The notes below the pieces were generated by a model, which did no database searches, had not been told where the DNA came from, and was given only the letters and a program-made list of their open reading frames with translations. Below, in pieces: positions 1 to 10,056 of a DNA stretch of 64,000 nucleotides. The stretch covers positions 1 through 64,000 of the forward strand of contig NZ_APNM01000007.1 in the NCBI RefSeq assembly GCF_040361335.1, read 5' to 3'. How positions within the stretch are numbered: position 1 is the first letter of the stretch; every line of letters starts with the position of its first letter. Source of the DNA: APNM01 sp040361335 (lineage in GTDB: Bacteria > Pseudomonadota > Gammaproteobacteria > Nevskiales > Salinisphaeraceae). Made by a program: the position numbers and the translations under genes.

Positions 1-190
1 TAACCCTCTCCCCCAGAGGGGGAGAGGGAATAAGAGATTTAAGGCCCTCTCCCCAGAGAGGAAGAGGGAATACGAGATTTAGGGTCCTCTCCTCCAGAGG
101 GGGAGAGGGAATAAGAGATTTAAGGCCCTCTCCTCCAGAGAGGGAGAGGGTTAAGAGGTCCAGGACTCTCTCCTCCAGAGGAGAGAGGGG
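1..190. repeat. Tandem array of about five palindromic ~40-bp units
   Basis: Five consecutive degenerate units begin near positions 4, 45, 86, 126 and 166. Each has a CCCTCTCC arm, an AGAG centre and a GGAGAGGG arm, and most are followed by an AT-rich linker resembling AATAAGAGATTTAAGG. Every unit can fold into a hairpin. The array lies directly downstream of the permease stop codon on the minus strand. Single relatives occur at 1481-1517 and about 41287-41320. There are no unique spacers, so this is not a CRISPR array. A role in termination or mRNA 3'-end stability is inference. Confidence 0.85.
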
Positions 191-193
191 ATA

Positions 194-1459
194 TCAGGGT
201 TGGTGCTGCCGCCAGCGGTGCCAGAGCAGGCCCAGGGCGATCAGGGACAGGCCCAGGGCCCAGATTCGGGGCTCGACCCAGAAGGCCAGGGCCAGGCAGC
301 CGGCGAGGCCCGCCCAGGCGAACGCGCGCGGGTAGCGCCGGTCGGCCGCGGGCAGGCGCAGGGCGGCGAGGTTGGTGAGGGCATAGTAGATCAGCACCGT
401 GAAGGCGGCGAAGCTCCAGGTGCCGGCGACGCTGCCGCTCGCGGCCAGGGCCGCGACCAGTGCCCCGGTCGCCCAGACCGCGACCGTGGGACTGGTGCCG
501 GCGGCGTTGAGCCGGGCCAGCGGGGCGGGCAGGTCGCCGCGCCGGCCCATGGCCAGCATCACCCGCGACACGCCCAGGAGCAGGTTGAGCAGGACGCCGA
601 GCATGGCGATCACGGCGCCGGCGGCCACCACGCCGACGATGCCGGGTATCCCGAAACCCCTCGCCACCGCTTCCAGGGGCGCGGCGTCCGTCCGCGCGGC
701 CGCCGCCAGCATGTCGGCGCCGCCGGCGGCCAGGGCGACCGCCGCCACCGCCAGGTAGACGGCGGCGGTGATCGCCAGGGTGAGGACGATGGCGCGCGGG
801 ATGTTGCGGGCCGGCTCGCGGATTTCCTCGGAGAGTGTGGCGATGCGGCCGTAGCCGGCATAGGCCACGAACATCAGCGCGGTCGCGTGCAGCAATCCCC
901 TCGCGCCGGCGTCGCCCGTTCGCGCGGTCGCCGTGCCGGCGAGGGCGTCCGGCAGGCCCGCCAGGACGAATGCCACCAGGGCCGTCAGCACGGCGGCGAC
1001 GATGACGGCGTTGGCGCGCGCCGAGCGGCGGATGCCGCCGGCCACCAGCGTGGTCAGCAGGGCGACCACGACCAGTGCCGCCGGTGCCAGCCAGGTGCCG
1101 TCGAGCCCGAATGCGTGCAGGGCGTAGCCGGCCAGGCCGAGGGCGGCGGTGGCGGCCGAGGCGCTCTTGGCGCAGACGAACATCCAGCCGGCGGTGAAGC
1201 CGGCGGCGGGGAACAGGTAGCGGTAGCCGTATTCGTAGGTGCCGCCGGCCACCGGATGGGCGGCGGCGAGCTGGGCCGAGCTGAGGGCGTTGCACAGGGC
1301 CAGCAGGGCGGCCAGGGCGATGGCCGGCAGCAGCAACGGGCCGGCGACGCCGGCGGCCAGGCCGATGCTGACGAAGACACCGGTGCCCAGGATCGAGCCC
1401 AGGCCCAGGAGGACGGCGCCGGGGGTGCCCAGGGTGCGGGTCAGGGGGCGGTGCTGCAC
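194..1459 (-). CDS. APC-superfamily amino acid permease
   Basis: Predicted 421-aa inner-membrane transporter of the amino acid-polyamine-organocation superfamily, which imports or exchanges amino acids. The N-terminus has the family signature GLGSILGTGVFV in the first transmembrane helix. About twelve hydrophobic segments follow, and EIREPARNIPRAI matches the conserved cytoplasmic loop of YjeH-like members. I chose the GTG at 1459 because residues upstream of it in the longer frame are encoded by a palindromic repeat (1481-1517). The first residues are then MQHRPLTRTLGTPGAV, the usual N-terminus for this family. The ribosome-binding site is weak. An aminotransferase lies upstream on the same strand, so a shared amino-acid role is possible. 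Substrate unknown. Confidence 0.85.
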   Translation of the reverse strand: MQHRPLTRTLGTPGAVLLGLGSILGTGVFVSIGLAAGVAGPLLLPAIALAALLALCNALSSAQLAAAHPVAGGTYEYGYRYLFPAAGFTAGWMFVCAKSASAATAALGLAGYALHAFGLDGTWLAPAALVVVALLTTLVAGGIRRSARANAVIVAAVLTALVAFVLAGLPDALAGTATARTGDAGARGLLHATALMFVAYAGYGRIATLSEEIREPARNIPRAIVLTLAITAAVYLAVAAVALAAGGADMLAAAARTDAAPLEAVARGFGIPGIVGVVAAGAVIAMLGVLLNLLLGVSRVMLAMGRRGDLPAPLARLNAAGTSPTVAVWATGALVAALAASGSVAGTWSFAAFTVLIYYALTNLAALRLPAADRRYPRAFAWAGLAGCLALAFWVEPRIWALGLSLIALGLLWHRWRQHQP

Positions 1460-1480
1460 GTTGGGCTCTCTTTGTTCCCC

Positions 1481-1517
1481 CTCACCCCAACCCTCTCCCC
1501 CAAGGGGGAGAGGGGAC
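1481..1517. repeat. Palindromic repeat, single copy related to the 1-190 array
   Basis: CTCACCCCAACCCTCTCCCC runs into AAGGGGGAGAGGGG, giving a GC-rich hairpin in the gap between the aminotransferase and the permease. It falls inside the upstream extension of the permease reading frame, which argues against that extension being coding. Confidence 0.75.
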
Positions 1518-1543
1518 AAGAATTAGCTTGAGGGGGCAAACGA

Positions 1544-2725
<1,182 letters not shown>

Positions 2726-2847
2726 GTCGTATCCTTATGGGGGCTGAGAATGGGCCGGGACGGCGCTCAATGATAAAGGATGCGCCACGACCCTTGCCAT
2801 TGCACCCGCCATTGCCAACGGGGCCCGGCGCCCCCACGATTGCACGC

Positions 2848-4881
2848 ATGAACGACACCACCGAGACCGGTTTCCGGCTCGCGGCCGACTGGGCGCCCGC
2901 GGGCGATCAGCCGCAGGCGATAGAAGGCCTGCTGGAAGGCCTGGAGGACGGCCTGGCGCACCAGGTGCTGCTGGGCGTCACCGGCTCCGGCAAGACCTTC
3001 ACCATGGCCAACGTGGCGATGCGCGCGCAGCGCCCGATGCTGGTGATGGCCCCCAACAAGACCCTGGCCGCGCAGCTCTACGGCGAGTTCCGGGAATTCT
3101 TCCCGGACAACGCGGTCGAGTATTTCGTCTCCTACTACGACTACTACCAGCCCGAGGCCTACGTGCCGTCGTCGGACACCTACATCGAGAAAGACTCCTC
3201 GGTGAACGAGCACATCGAGCAGATGCGTCTGTCCGCGACCAAGGCCCTGATGGAGCGGCGCGACACCATCATCGTGGCCTCGGTGTCGGCGATCTACGGC
3301 CTGGGCGACCCCCAGGCCTACTTCGCCATGGTGCTGCACCTGGACGAGGGCGACCGCATCGGCCAGCGCGACATCGTCAAGCGCCTCGCGGAGCTGCAGT
3401 ACACCCGCAACGACACCAACCTGGAACGCGGCACCTACCGTGTGCGCGGCGAGGTGATCGACGTGTTCCCGGCGGAGGCCGACGACGAGGCGGTGCGCAT
3501 CGAACTGTTCGACGACGAGATCGAGCGGCTGTCCTACTTCGATCCGCTGACCGGCACCGTACAGCGCAAGGTGCCGCGCCTGACCATCTATCCCAAGACC
3601 CACTACGTGACCCCGCGCGAGCGCATGCTCGCGGCCATGGACGAGATCAAGGTCGAACTCCGGGAGCGCCTGAAGGTATTGCGCGACCAGGGCAAGCTGG
3701 TGGAGGCGCAGCGCCTGGAACAGCGCACCATGTTCGACCTGGAGATGATCCAGGAGATCGGCTTCTGCTCCGGCATCGAGAACTACTCCCGCTATCTGTC
3801 GGGGCGCCAGGCCGGCGAGCCGCCGCCCTGTCTGCTCGATTACCTGCCGGATGACGCGGTGATGGTGCTGGACGAGTCGCACGTCACGCTCCCGCAGCTC
3901 GGCGGCATGTACAAGGGCGACCGCTCGCGCAAGGAAACCCTGGTGGAGTACGGCTTCCGGCTGCCCTCGGCGCTGGACAACCGGCCCCTGCGTTTCGACG
4001 AGTTCGAGCGCATCGCGCCCCAGCTCATCTATGTGTCGGCGACGCCGGGACCGTACGAGAAGGAGCACGCCGACAACACCGTGGAGCAGGTGGTGCGGCC
4101 CACCGGCTTGGTCGACCCCGAGGTCGAGGTGCGGCCCGCCAAGACCCAGGTGGACGACCTGCTCTCGGAAGTGCGCGAGCGGGTCGACGAGATGGGCGAG
4201 CGGGTCCTGGTGACCACCCTCACCAAGCGCATGGCCGAGGACCTGACCGAATATCTTTACGACAACGGCGTGCGGGTGCGCTATCTGCACTCGGACATCG
4301 ACACTGTCGAACGCAGCGAGATCATCCGCGACCTGCGGTTGGGGGAGTTCGACGTGCTGGTGGGCATCAACCTGCTGCGCGAGGGTCTGGACATCCCCGA
4401 GGTATCGCTGGTCGCGATCCTGGACGCGGACAAGGAAGGCTTCCTGCGCGCCGAGCGCTCGCTGATCCAGACCATCGGCCGCGCCGCGCGCAACGTCAAC
4501 GGCAAGGCCATCCTCTACGCCGACCAGATGACCGGCTCCATGCAGCGGGCCATCGACGAGACCGAGCGGCGCCGCGCCAAGCAGCTCGCCCACAACGAGG
4601 CCCACGGCATCACCCCGCAGACCATCCGCAAGGCCGTGGCCGACGTCATGCGCTACGGCTACGAGGAATACACCGCCGAGGAACGCGAGCGGAAGGTCGC
4701 CGAGGACACCGCCGGCTACGCCCGCATGTCGCCGTCCAAGCTCGCCAAGGAGATCGAGCGCCTGGAGAAGGAGATGTTCAAGGCCGCGGAGAACCTGGAG
4801 TTCGAGGACGCCGCGCGCCTGCGCGACAAGATCCACAAGATTCGCGAGACGGCCTTCGAGCTGCCGGCGCAGTCCGGGTAG
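2848..4881 (+). CDS. uvrB: Excinuclease ABC subunit B
   Basis: 677-aa damage-verification helicase of nucleotide excision repair. It is loaded by UvrA and recruits UvrC. Walker A GVTGSGKT sits at about residues 43-50, as in E. coli. The beta-hairpin region YYDYYQPEAYVPSSDTYIEK, the helicase motifs DESHVT and SATPG, and QTIGRAARN (motif VI) are all present. The C-terminal UVR domain (LEKEMFKAAENLEFEDAARLRD) that contacts UvrC is intact. I prefer ATG 2848 (MNDTTETGFRLAAD) over the frame's earlier ATG at 2737, because it gives the family's usual length. It diverges from the aminotransferase. Confidence 0.97.
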   Translation: MNDTTETGFRLAADWAPAGDQPQAIEGLLEGLEDGLAHQVLLGVTGSGKTFTMANVAMRAQRPMLVMAPNKTLAAQLYGEFREFFPDNAVEYFVSYYDYYQPEAYVPSSDTYIEKDSSVNEHIEQMRLSATKALMERRDTIIVASVSAIYGLGDPQAYFAMVLHLDEGDRIGQRDIVKRLAELQYTRNDTNLERGTYRVRGEVIDVFPAEADDEAVRIELFDDEIERLSYFDPLTGTVQRKVPRLTIYPKTHYVTPRERMLAAMDEIKVELRERLKVLRDQGKLVEAQRLEQRTMFDLEMIQEIGFCSGIENYSRYLSGRQAGEPPPCLLDYLPDDAVMVLDESHVTLPQLGGMYKGDRSRKETLVEYGFRLPSALDNRPLRFDEFERIAPQLIYVSATPGPYEKEHADNTVEQVVRPTGLVDPEVEVRPAKTQVDDLLSEVRERVDEMGERVLVTTLTKRMAEDLTEYLYDNGVRVRYLHSDIDTVERSEIIRDLRLGEFDVLVGINLLREGLDIPEVSLVAILDADKEGFLRAERSLIQTIGRAARNVNGKAILYADQMTGSMQRAIDETERRRAKQLAHNEAHGITPQTIRKAVADVMRYGYEEYTAEERERKVAEDTAGYARMSPSKLAKEIERLEKEMFKAAENLEFEDAARLRDKIHKIRETAFELPAQSG

Positions 4882-4948
4882 GCGGTCGACAACTCACCGT
4901 CCACAACTCGCCGGGGCAAGGGCCGTGCACGGTGAATCAAAGGGAAAC

Positions 4949-4972
4949 TGGTAGGCGCGGGCAGATTCGACC
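4949..4972 (-). repeat. tRNA-Val 3'-end-like fragment
   Basis: Read on the minus strand this piece ends CGCGCCTACCA and contains the T-loop core TCGAATC, matching the 3' end of the intact tRNA-Val 167 bp away (5116-5140). The first eleven plus-strand bases are identical and the rest has diverged. A second 14-base identity to the tRNA T-arm region (GGTCGGTGGTTCGA) lies at 5051-5064 in the opposite orientation. No cloverleaf can be drawn from either. It could be a decayed tRNA copy or a remnant of an integration at the tRNA 3' end. Confidence 0.6.
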
Positions 4973-5115
4973 GCGCGGCGCAGCCGCGTGACGCGACCGA
5001 AGGGAGTCCGAAGGACGGCATCCGCAGGATGCCGCAACTCCGACCCGGAGGGTCGGTGGTTCGACCGTCCACGACTCTGCACTATGGGAAGCCGTGCGTG
5101 GCGAACTTGGGGATT

Positions 5116-5192
5116 TGGTAGGCGCGAGTGGATTCGAACCACCGACCTCCACGATGTCAACGTGGCGCTCTAACCAACTGAGCTACGCGCCT
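5116..5192 (-). tRNA. tRNA-Val (anticodon GAC)
   Basis: A complete cloverleaf reads on the minus strand. The acceptor stem AGGCGCG pairs perfectly with CGCGCCT. T8-A9, the D-arm GCTC/GAGC, the anticodon stem CCACG/CGTGG with loop TTGACAT (anticodon GAC), and the T-arm GGTGG with loop TTCGAAT and one G-U pair all follow. The discriminator is A, and CCA is encoded in the DNA. It reads valine codon GUC (and GUU by wobble). Confidence 0.97.
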
Positions 5193-5267
5193 GCAGGGAG
5201 GCGAAAGATACCCGACTGAGCGTGCTCAGGCAATGGGCCGAGGCCGGGATGTCGGCTCATCCACCCC

Positions 5268-5636
5268 TCAGGATCGCGAAACCGGCGGCTCCGGCCGGCA
5301 CCAGAGCCAGATCAGCACCACCGCCATCAGGCCCGTGACCGCCTCCGCCACCCACGGCATGGGCGTGGTCAGGAACAGCACGACCGCGCACACGGCCATG
5401 GTGACGGCGGCGCTCCACTTGGATTTGCGGCTTACGTAGCCGCCTGCCTCCCAGTCCCGGAGCATGGGGCCGAACAAGCGGTGGTCATGCAGCCAGCGAT
5501 GAAAGCGCGGTGAGCTGCGCGCCGCGGCCCAGCCGGCCATCAGGATGAACACCGTCGTCGGCAGTCCGGGCACGAACACGCCGATCACGCCCAGCGTCAC
5601 GCATGCCACGGCGAAAGCCATGAGCGGCAGGCGCAT
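5268..5636 (-). CDS. DUF454 (YbaN-like) inner-membrane protein
   Basis: Small membrane protein of the DUF454/YbaN family, function unknown. The signature LGVIGVFVPGLPTTVFILMAGWAAARSS is split across the first two hydrophobic segments. It is followed by SPRFHRWLHDHRLFGP, an amphipathic stretch typical of the family, and two further hydrophobic helices at the C-terminus. I chose ATG 5636 (MRLPLMAF), giving 122 aa, the usual family length. The frame stays open to 5753, but those 39 residues have no family character. The next gene upstream, an iron receptor, is divergent. Confidence 0.85.
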   Translation of the reverse strand: MRLPLMAFAVACVTLGVIGVFVPGLPTTVFILMAGWAAARSSPRFHRWLHDHRLFGPMLRDWEAGGYVSRKSKWSAAVTMAVCAVVLFLTTPMPWVAEAVTGLMAVVLIWLWCRPEPPVSRS

Positions 5637-5783
5637 GATTGGCGGGCGATTATCCACGCGGTGCACGGTAGCCGGGGTTGTGAAGACGGACTGTACGGTA
5701 ACTCGCTTCCCGTGCTCGTGCGACCGCCCGCATCCGGGGGGACGATCGTTCACGCACTGTCGGGGGTCCTCGAAGAATAAGAA

Positions 5784-5798
5784 TGAATATCAATTCCA
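5784..5798. promoter_or_regulatory. Possible Fur box upstream of the first TonB receptor
   Basis: TGAATATCAATTCCA matches 9 of the 14 defined positions of the Fur core TGATAATnATTATCA. It lies in an AT-rich island (about 5776-5826) within GC-rich DNA, 140 bp before the receptor start. Placement and gene content fit iron repression, but the match is only moderate. Confidence 0.4.
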
Positions 5799-5938
5799 AT
5801 TAATAAATATTTGCATTAGCATATGCGACTCATCCCGGCCTCGGTCCGGGAAACACGAGTCGGATAAGGGAGCTATCGATGTTGTTCGTTTTCGAGGGGG
5901 CGCGATCCGAAGGGGCGGCGCCGGGTAAGGGTGCGCCC

Positions 5939-7957
5939 ATGAATACGATTGTTCGGAGTGTGTTCTGTGCCGCCGTGCTGGTCGCTGCGCCGGCCGTTGC
6001 GCAGACGGATATCGAGGAGGAAGCCACTGCGGACGAGTCCGCCTCGTCGGCGCAAAGCGCGCCGACCCAATCGCTGGAGAAGATCAATGTCACCTCGACC
6101 ACGGCCTCGGGCGTGGCCAAGGATGTCGCCAGCGCCCCGGCCAGCGTGTCCGTGATCACCGCCGAGGATCTTGAGGGCAAGTCCTATCGCGATATCACCG
6201 ATGCCTTGCAGGCGGTACCCGGTGTCTATGTGGACGAGGGGGCCGCGGGCAAGGGCGGCAGCCAGCAGATTTCCATCCGCGGTTGGGATCCCAAGTACAC
6301 CAAAATCCTCGTGGACGGTATCCCGCAGTCCTCCCAGCAGGCCTACTACAACGGCTACGGCAGCGGCTCGGAGTTCGGTTGGTTGCCGCCGATCGCCGCG
6401 ATCGAGCGTATCGAGATCATCCGCGGGCCGATGTCCTCCCTCTACGGCTCGGACGCGATGGGCGGCGTGATCAACATCATCACCAAGCCCGTGCCGGATG
6501 CCTGGAACGGCACGCTCACGCTGGACAAGATCATCCAGGAGGACGACCGCTCCGGTGATAGCGACCAGGTGAACTACTATCTCAGCGGCCCGCTGGTCTC
6601 CGACAAGCTGGCGCTGTCGTTCTACGGCGAGCGCTTCGATCGCGATGAGGACCGGGTCCAGGACGGTTACCAGGACTATACCCGCGAGAGCAATGCGGCC
6701 AGGCTGAACTGGACGCCGAACGGGGCCAACCAGATCGCCCTGGAGATGGGTTACTCGACCCAGGACTCGGTCGGTTCCCAGGACGCCTCGGGATCCGATA
6801 TCGAGCTGGAGCGGGTGCGCCGGCATCAGTCGCTGACCCATGACATCGACTGGGGCGGCGGGGTGCGCACCAAGAGCTACGTGCAACACGCCAAGATGGA
6901 GAACGAGACGCAGAACGCCACCTACGAGCGCAGCATGGCGAACACCTCCACGGTGATCCCGTTCTCGAACAATGTGCTCACGGTCGGCGCCCATTACCGG
7001 GTGCAGGAGACCGAGAACCCGGATCGCGCTCTCGGCAAGCCCAACCTGGAGCGCTGGGACGTGGCCCTGTTTGCCGAGGATGAGTGGTACGTCACCGATC
7101 CGTTCGCCCTGATCACCGGCGCGCGCTGGGTCAAGGACGAGAACTACGGCAGCAAGTTCGTGCCGCGCGTCTACGGTGTTTACAGCTATAGCCCGCAGCT
7201 CACCTTCAAGGGCGGCGTCAGCGCCGGCTATCGCACGCCTGACCTCAAGGAGGGCGATTCCGCCTGGCTCGAGGGCGGCGGCGGTCCCAGCCGTCCGGGC
7301 GGGCGGGACATCGGTAATTCCGATCTGGAGCCCGAAGAGAGCTTGACCTACGAAGCGGCGGTGCACTGGACCGGCTACGACGGCATCGACGCCAGCCTGA
7401 CCGTCTACCACACGGACTACGACAACAAGATCGAGAAGCCCGTGATCTGCCCCGCCTTGCCCGACAACAGCTATCACTGCGAGTACCAGGGCGAGTTCTA
7501 CCAGGTGCTTTACCAGTACATGAATGTCGACAAGGCCGAGATGCAGGGGGTCGAGGTGACCTTCGCCTATGCCATCGCGCCCAACCTGCGTATCGATTCC
7601 AGTTATACCTATACCCGCACCGAGCAGCTCAGCGGCGACAACAAGGGCGACCCCCTGAACAACCAGCCCGAGCACCGCGCCAATCTGGGTATCAACTGGC
7701 GGGCCACGCCCGCGACCCGGGTCTGGTCGCGGGTCCGCTACCGGGGACGCACCGAGTTCTTCGGCCGGGGCGGACCGGATGACGGCGAATCGCCGGGTTA
7801 CACGGTGGTCGATGCCGGCACCAAGTACGACGTGACCGGTCATGTGTCCCTGTATGGCGGCATCTACAACGTCTTCGACAAGGATCTGACCACCCAGCAG
7901 TACGGTCGTGTCATCGATGGCCGGCGCTTTAACGCCGGCGTCACCTTCACGTTTTGA
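5939..7957 (+). CDS. TonB-dependent outer-membrane receptor, siderophore (CirA/FepA) type
   Basis: 672-aa gated beta-barrel for ferric-siderophore or similar uptake. A Sec signal peptide (MNTIVRSVFCAAVLVAAPAVAQ) is followed by a TonB-box-like segment (EKINVTST). The plug (about residues 55-175) carries LQAVPGVYVDE, ISIRGWDPKYTKILVDG and RGPMSSLYGSDAMGGVINII. The barrel ends in phenylalanine (FNAGVTFTF), as needed for BAM recognition. I prefer ATG 5939, with TAAGGG 7-8 nt upstream, because the signal peptide starts there. An in-frame ATG at 5879 also has a purine-rich site (AGGGAG) and would add 20 residues. A possible Fur box lies upstream. It heads a probable operon with PepSY, DUF2271 and DUF4198 genes. 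Substrate not known. Confidence 0.93.
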   Translation: MNTIVRSVFCAAVLVAAPAVAQTDIEEEATADESASSAQSAPTQSLEKINVTSTTASGVAKDVASAPASVSVITAEDLEGKSYRDITDALQAVPGVYVDEGAAGKGGSQQISIRGWDPKYTKILVDGIPQSSQQAYYNGYGSGSEFGWLPPIAAIERIEIIRGPMSSLYGSDAMGGVINIITKPVPDAWNGTLTLDKIIQEDDRSGDSDQVNYYLSGPLVSDKLALSFYGERFDRDEDRVQDGYQDYTRESNAARLNWTPNGANQIALEMGYSTQDSVGSQDASGSDIELERVRRHQSLTHDIDWGGGVRTKSYVQHAKMENETQNATYERSMANTSTVIPFSNNVLTVGAHYRVQETENPDRALGKPNLERWDVALFAEDEWYVTDPFALITGARWVKDENYGSKFVPRVYGVYSYSPQLTFKGGVSAGYRTPDLKEGDSAWLEGGGGPSRPGGRDIGNSDLEPEESLTYEAAVHWTGYDGIDASLTVYHTDYDNKIEKPVICPALPDNSYHCEYQGEFYQVLYQYMNVDKAEMQGVEVTFAYAIAPNLRIDSSYTYTRTEQLSGDNKGDPLNNQPEHRANLGINWRATPATRVWSRVRYRGRTEFFGRGGPDDGESPGYTVVDAGTKYDVTGHVSLYGGIYNVFDKDLTTQQYGRVIDGRRFNAGVTFTF

Positions 7958-8601
7958 GCGCCGCGGCACGGGACCGGCGGCGGCCGCGTCGCTCCGCGCG
8001 GGCGACGTGGCTGCGCCGGATGCACCAATGGCACTGGATCAGTTCGGCCGTGTGCCTGGTGTGTCTGGTGTTGTTCAGCGTGACCGGCATCACCCTGAAC
8101 CATGCGGGCGCGATCGCCGCCGATCCCGTGGTCACCACCTGCGAGGTCGAGCTGTCGCCATCCGCCCGCGCGGCACTGGCCGGCATGCCCGAAGAGGGGG
8201 CCGCGCCGCTGCCGTCGCGCGTGCGCGAGTGGTTGCGCGCGAACTGCGGCGTTTCGGTGGCGCGCACGGCCGCGGCCGAGTCGGGACCGCACGAGGTCTA
8301 TCTGGCCCTGCCGGAACCCGGCGGCGACGCCTGGCTGGCGATCGACCGGGCCACCGGCGGGGTGCTGTACGAACACACCGACCGCGGCTGGATCGCCTGG
8401 CTCAACGATTTGCACAAGGGCCGCAATACCGGCGTCGTCTGGCGTTGGTTCATCGACGTGTTCGCGGTCGCGGCCCTGGTGTTCGCCGCCACCGGCCTGG
8501 GACTGTTGCTCCTGCATTCACGCCACCGGCCGTCCACCTGGCCGGTCACCCTGGCCGGGCTGATCCTGCCCTGGCTTTTATTGATGTTGTTCGTGCATTG
8601 A
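7954..8601 (+). CDS. PepSY-associated membrane protein
   Basis: 215-aa protein with an N-terminal transmembrane helix (HWISSAVCLVCLVLFSVTGI), a periplasmic region with PepSY-like character (LDRATGGVLYEHTD-type strand near residue 130), and two C-terminal helices. Proteins of this kind commonly sit beside siderophore receptors, and some homologues act in periplasmic or inner-membrane reduction of ferric siderophores. The frame opens at TTG 7954, overlapping the receptor stop codon (TTGA). ATG 8020 (MHQWHW) is the alternative. The basic run RRPRRSARATWLRR before it suits a cytoplasmic N-terminus, so I keep the longer form. Function by context only. Confidence 0.8.
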   Translation: MSAAARDRRRPRRSARATWLRRMHQWHWISSAVCLVCLVLFSVTGITLNHAGAIAADPVVTTCEVELSPSARAALAGMPEEGAAPLPSRVREWLRANCGVSVARTAAAESGPHEVYLALPEPGGDAWLAIDRATGGVLYEHTDRGWIAWLNDLHKGRNTGVVWRWFIDVFAVAALVFAATGLGLLLLHSRHRPSTWPVTLAGLILPWLLLMLFVH

Positions 8602-8614
8602 GGAGTCACCGGAC

Positions 8615-9136
8615 ATGCGTTTGACCGTCATCGTCGCGACCCTGGCGGCCCTGGTCTGGGGCGTCGCCCAGGCGGCCGGGCCGTCCCTGCGGGTGGAGGT
8701 CGAGATACCGCGCTTGCGCGTCGCCGAATACCATCCGCCCTACGTCGCGTTCTGGATCGAGGGCGAGGGCCATGCCGTGGCCGCCAACCTGGCGGTCTGG
8801 TACGAGATCGACCACCACGGCGGCGAGGGCGAGAAATGGCTCAAGGATCTGCGTCAGTGGTGGCGCCGCAGCGGCCGCGGCCTGGATATGCCGGTGGACG
8901 GTGTGGCCGGCGCCACCCGCCGTCCGGGCCGACACACGCTGACGTTTGACAGCGGCGACGGGGCATTGTCCGGCCTGGCGCCCGGCGATTACCGGCTCGT
9001 GGTGGAGGCCGCGCGCGAGGTCGGCGGCCGCGAGGTCCGGCGCCTCGATTTCCATTGGCCGCCACGCGACGCGCACACGCTTGAGACCCGGGGCGAGGAC
9101 GAACTGGGCGAGATCAAGCTGCACCTCGTCCCGTGA
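8615..9136 (+). CDS. DUF2271 secreted protein
   Basis: 173-aa protein with a Sec signal peptide (MRLTVIVATLAALVWGVAQA) and a DUF2271 domain. The domain is recognised from RVAEYHPPYVAFWIEGE, WYEIDHHGGEGEKWLKDLRQWWR and DGVAGATRRPGRHTL. The family is periplasmic, of unknown biochemical function, and recurs in iron-uptake gene sets next to PepSY and DUF4198 genes, as here. It starts 13 nt after the PepSY gene and is probably co-transcribed. A conserved HH and several tryptophans could bind metal or a cofactor, but that is speculation. Confidence 0.85.
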   Translation: MRLTVIVATLAALVWGVAQAAGPSLRVEVEIPRLRVAEYHPPYVAFWIEGEGHAVAANLAVWYEIDHHGGEGEKWLKDLRQWWRRSGRGLDMPVDGVAGATRRPGRHTLTFDSGDGALSGLAPGDYRLVVEAAREVGGREVRRLDFHWPPRDAHTLETRGEDELGEIKLHLVP

Positions 9137-9174
9137 CCCGGATTTCCATGGTTTCAGGAGGCAAGAGAAGCGAT

Positions 9175-10002
9175 ATGAAACGATATGCGAATGCATTCCC
9201 GCTCAAGGCGGCCCTGGTTCTCGCGTTGATGCTGGCGGTGCCCGGCCTGGCCGAGGCGCACCGCTTTTGGCTGTTGCCGTCTTCCACGGTGCTGTCCGGC
9301 GACGGCGACTGGATTACCGTGGACGCCGCCCGCTCCAACGACATGTTCTATTTCAACCACAACGCCATGGGCCTGAACGGCCTGCGCGTGAAGACGCCCG
9401 ACGGTGGCGGCGCCGAGCCCGCGAACCGCTTCACCGGCGAGTTGCGCAGCGTCTTCGATCTGCGTATCGAACAGCAGGGCACCTACAAGATCGCGGTGGT
9501 CGACGACGGCCTGTTCGCCCGCTACCGGATCGACGGCGAGCATCGCCGCTGGTTCGGCACCGCCGACGAGTTCGCGACGGATATCCCCGACGATGCCGAG
9601 GAACTGCGAGCTTCCGAACGCATCAACCGCGCGGAAACCTTCGTCACCGCCGGGGCGCCGACGCGCGAGGTTTTCGAGCCCACCGGCCGCGGCCTGGAGC
9701 TGGTGCCCGAGACCCATCCCAACGACCTCTATGCCGGCGAGACCGCGCGCTTCCGGTTGCTGGTGGACGGGGAGCCCGCCGCCGGGGTGGACGTGACGGT
9801 GGTGCCCGGCGGTGCCCGCTACCGCGACGATCCCGGCACCATGAAGTTCGTCACCGACGACGAGGGCATGGTCGAACTGACCTGGCCGCATGCCGGCATG
9901 TACTGGCTGGAAGCCGGCGTGTCCGACGACAGGGTCTCCAGCGAATACGCCGCGCAACGGCGTCTGACCTATGTCGCCACGCTGGAGGTGTTGCCGCTCT
10001 GA
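9175..10002 (+). CDS. DUF4198 periplasmic protein
   Basis: 275-aa exported protein of the DUF4198 family, related to NikM-like domains of nickel/cobalt uptake systems and often found beside TonB receptors. The signal peptide (KAALVLALMLAVPGLAEA) ends just before the family motif HRFWLLPS. A C-terminal Ig-like region (GETARFRLLVDGEPAAGVDV, then ELTWPHAGMYWLEA) follows. Start ATG 9175 is preceded by AGGAGG and AGAGAAG. In-frame ATG 9148 and GTG 9133 would put residues ahead of the signal. It is the last gene of the plus-strand iron operon and converges on tonB. Confidence 0.85.
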   Translation: MKRYANAFPLKAALVLALMLAVPGLAEAHRFWLLPSSTVLSGDGDWITVDAARSNDMFYFNHNAMGLNGLRVKTPDGGGAEPANRFTGELRSVFDLRIEQQGTYKIAVVDDGLFARYRIDGEHRRWFGTADEFATDIPDDAEELRASERINRAETFVTAGAPTREVFEPTGRGLELVPETHPNDLYAGETARFRLLVDGEPAAGVDVTVVPGGARYRDDPGTMKFVTDDEGMVELTWPHAGMYWLEAGVSDDRVSSEYAAQRRLTYVATLEVLPL

Positions 10003-10056
10003 GGGGCGGAAGTCATCGCTGGGGCCATGCCGGCCGGCACGGCCTGAAAGTGGGGC

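Noticed and set aside
1..190. Possible CRISPR array
   Set aside because: Units are directly adjacent palindromes with near-identical linkers, no unique spacers, and no cas genes nearby.
5873..7969. A 698-codon open frame on the minus strand opposite the first TonB receptor
   Set aside because: It is antisense to a complete receptor with signal peptide, plug and C-terminal Phe. Its own translation has no recognisable domain and is typical of GC-rich shadow frames. The same holds for the long antisense frames over uvrB, pheST and wza.
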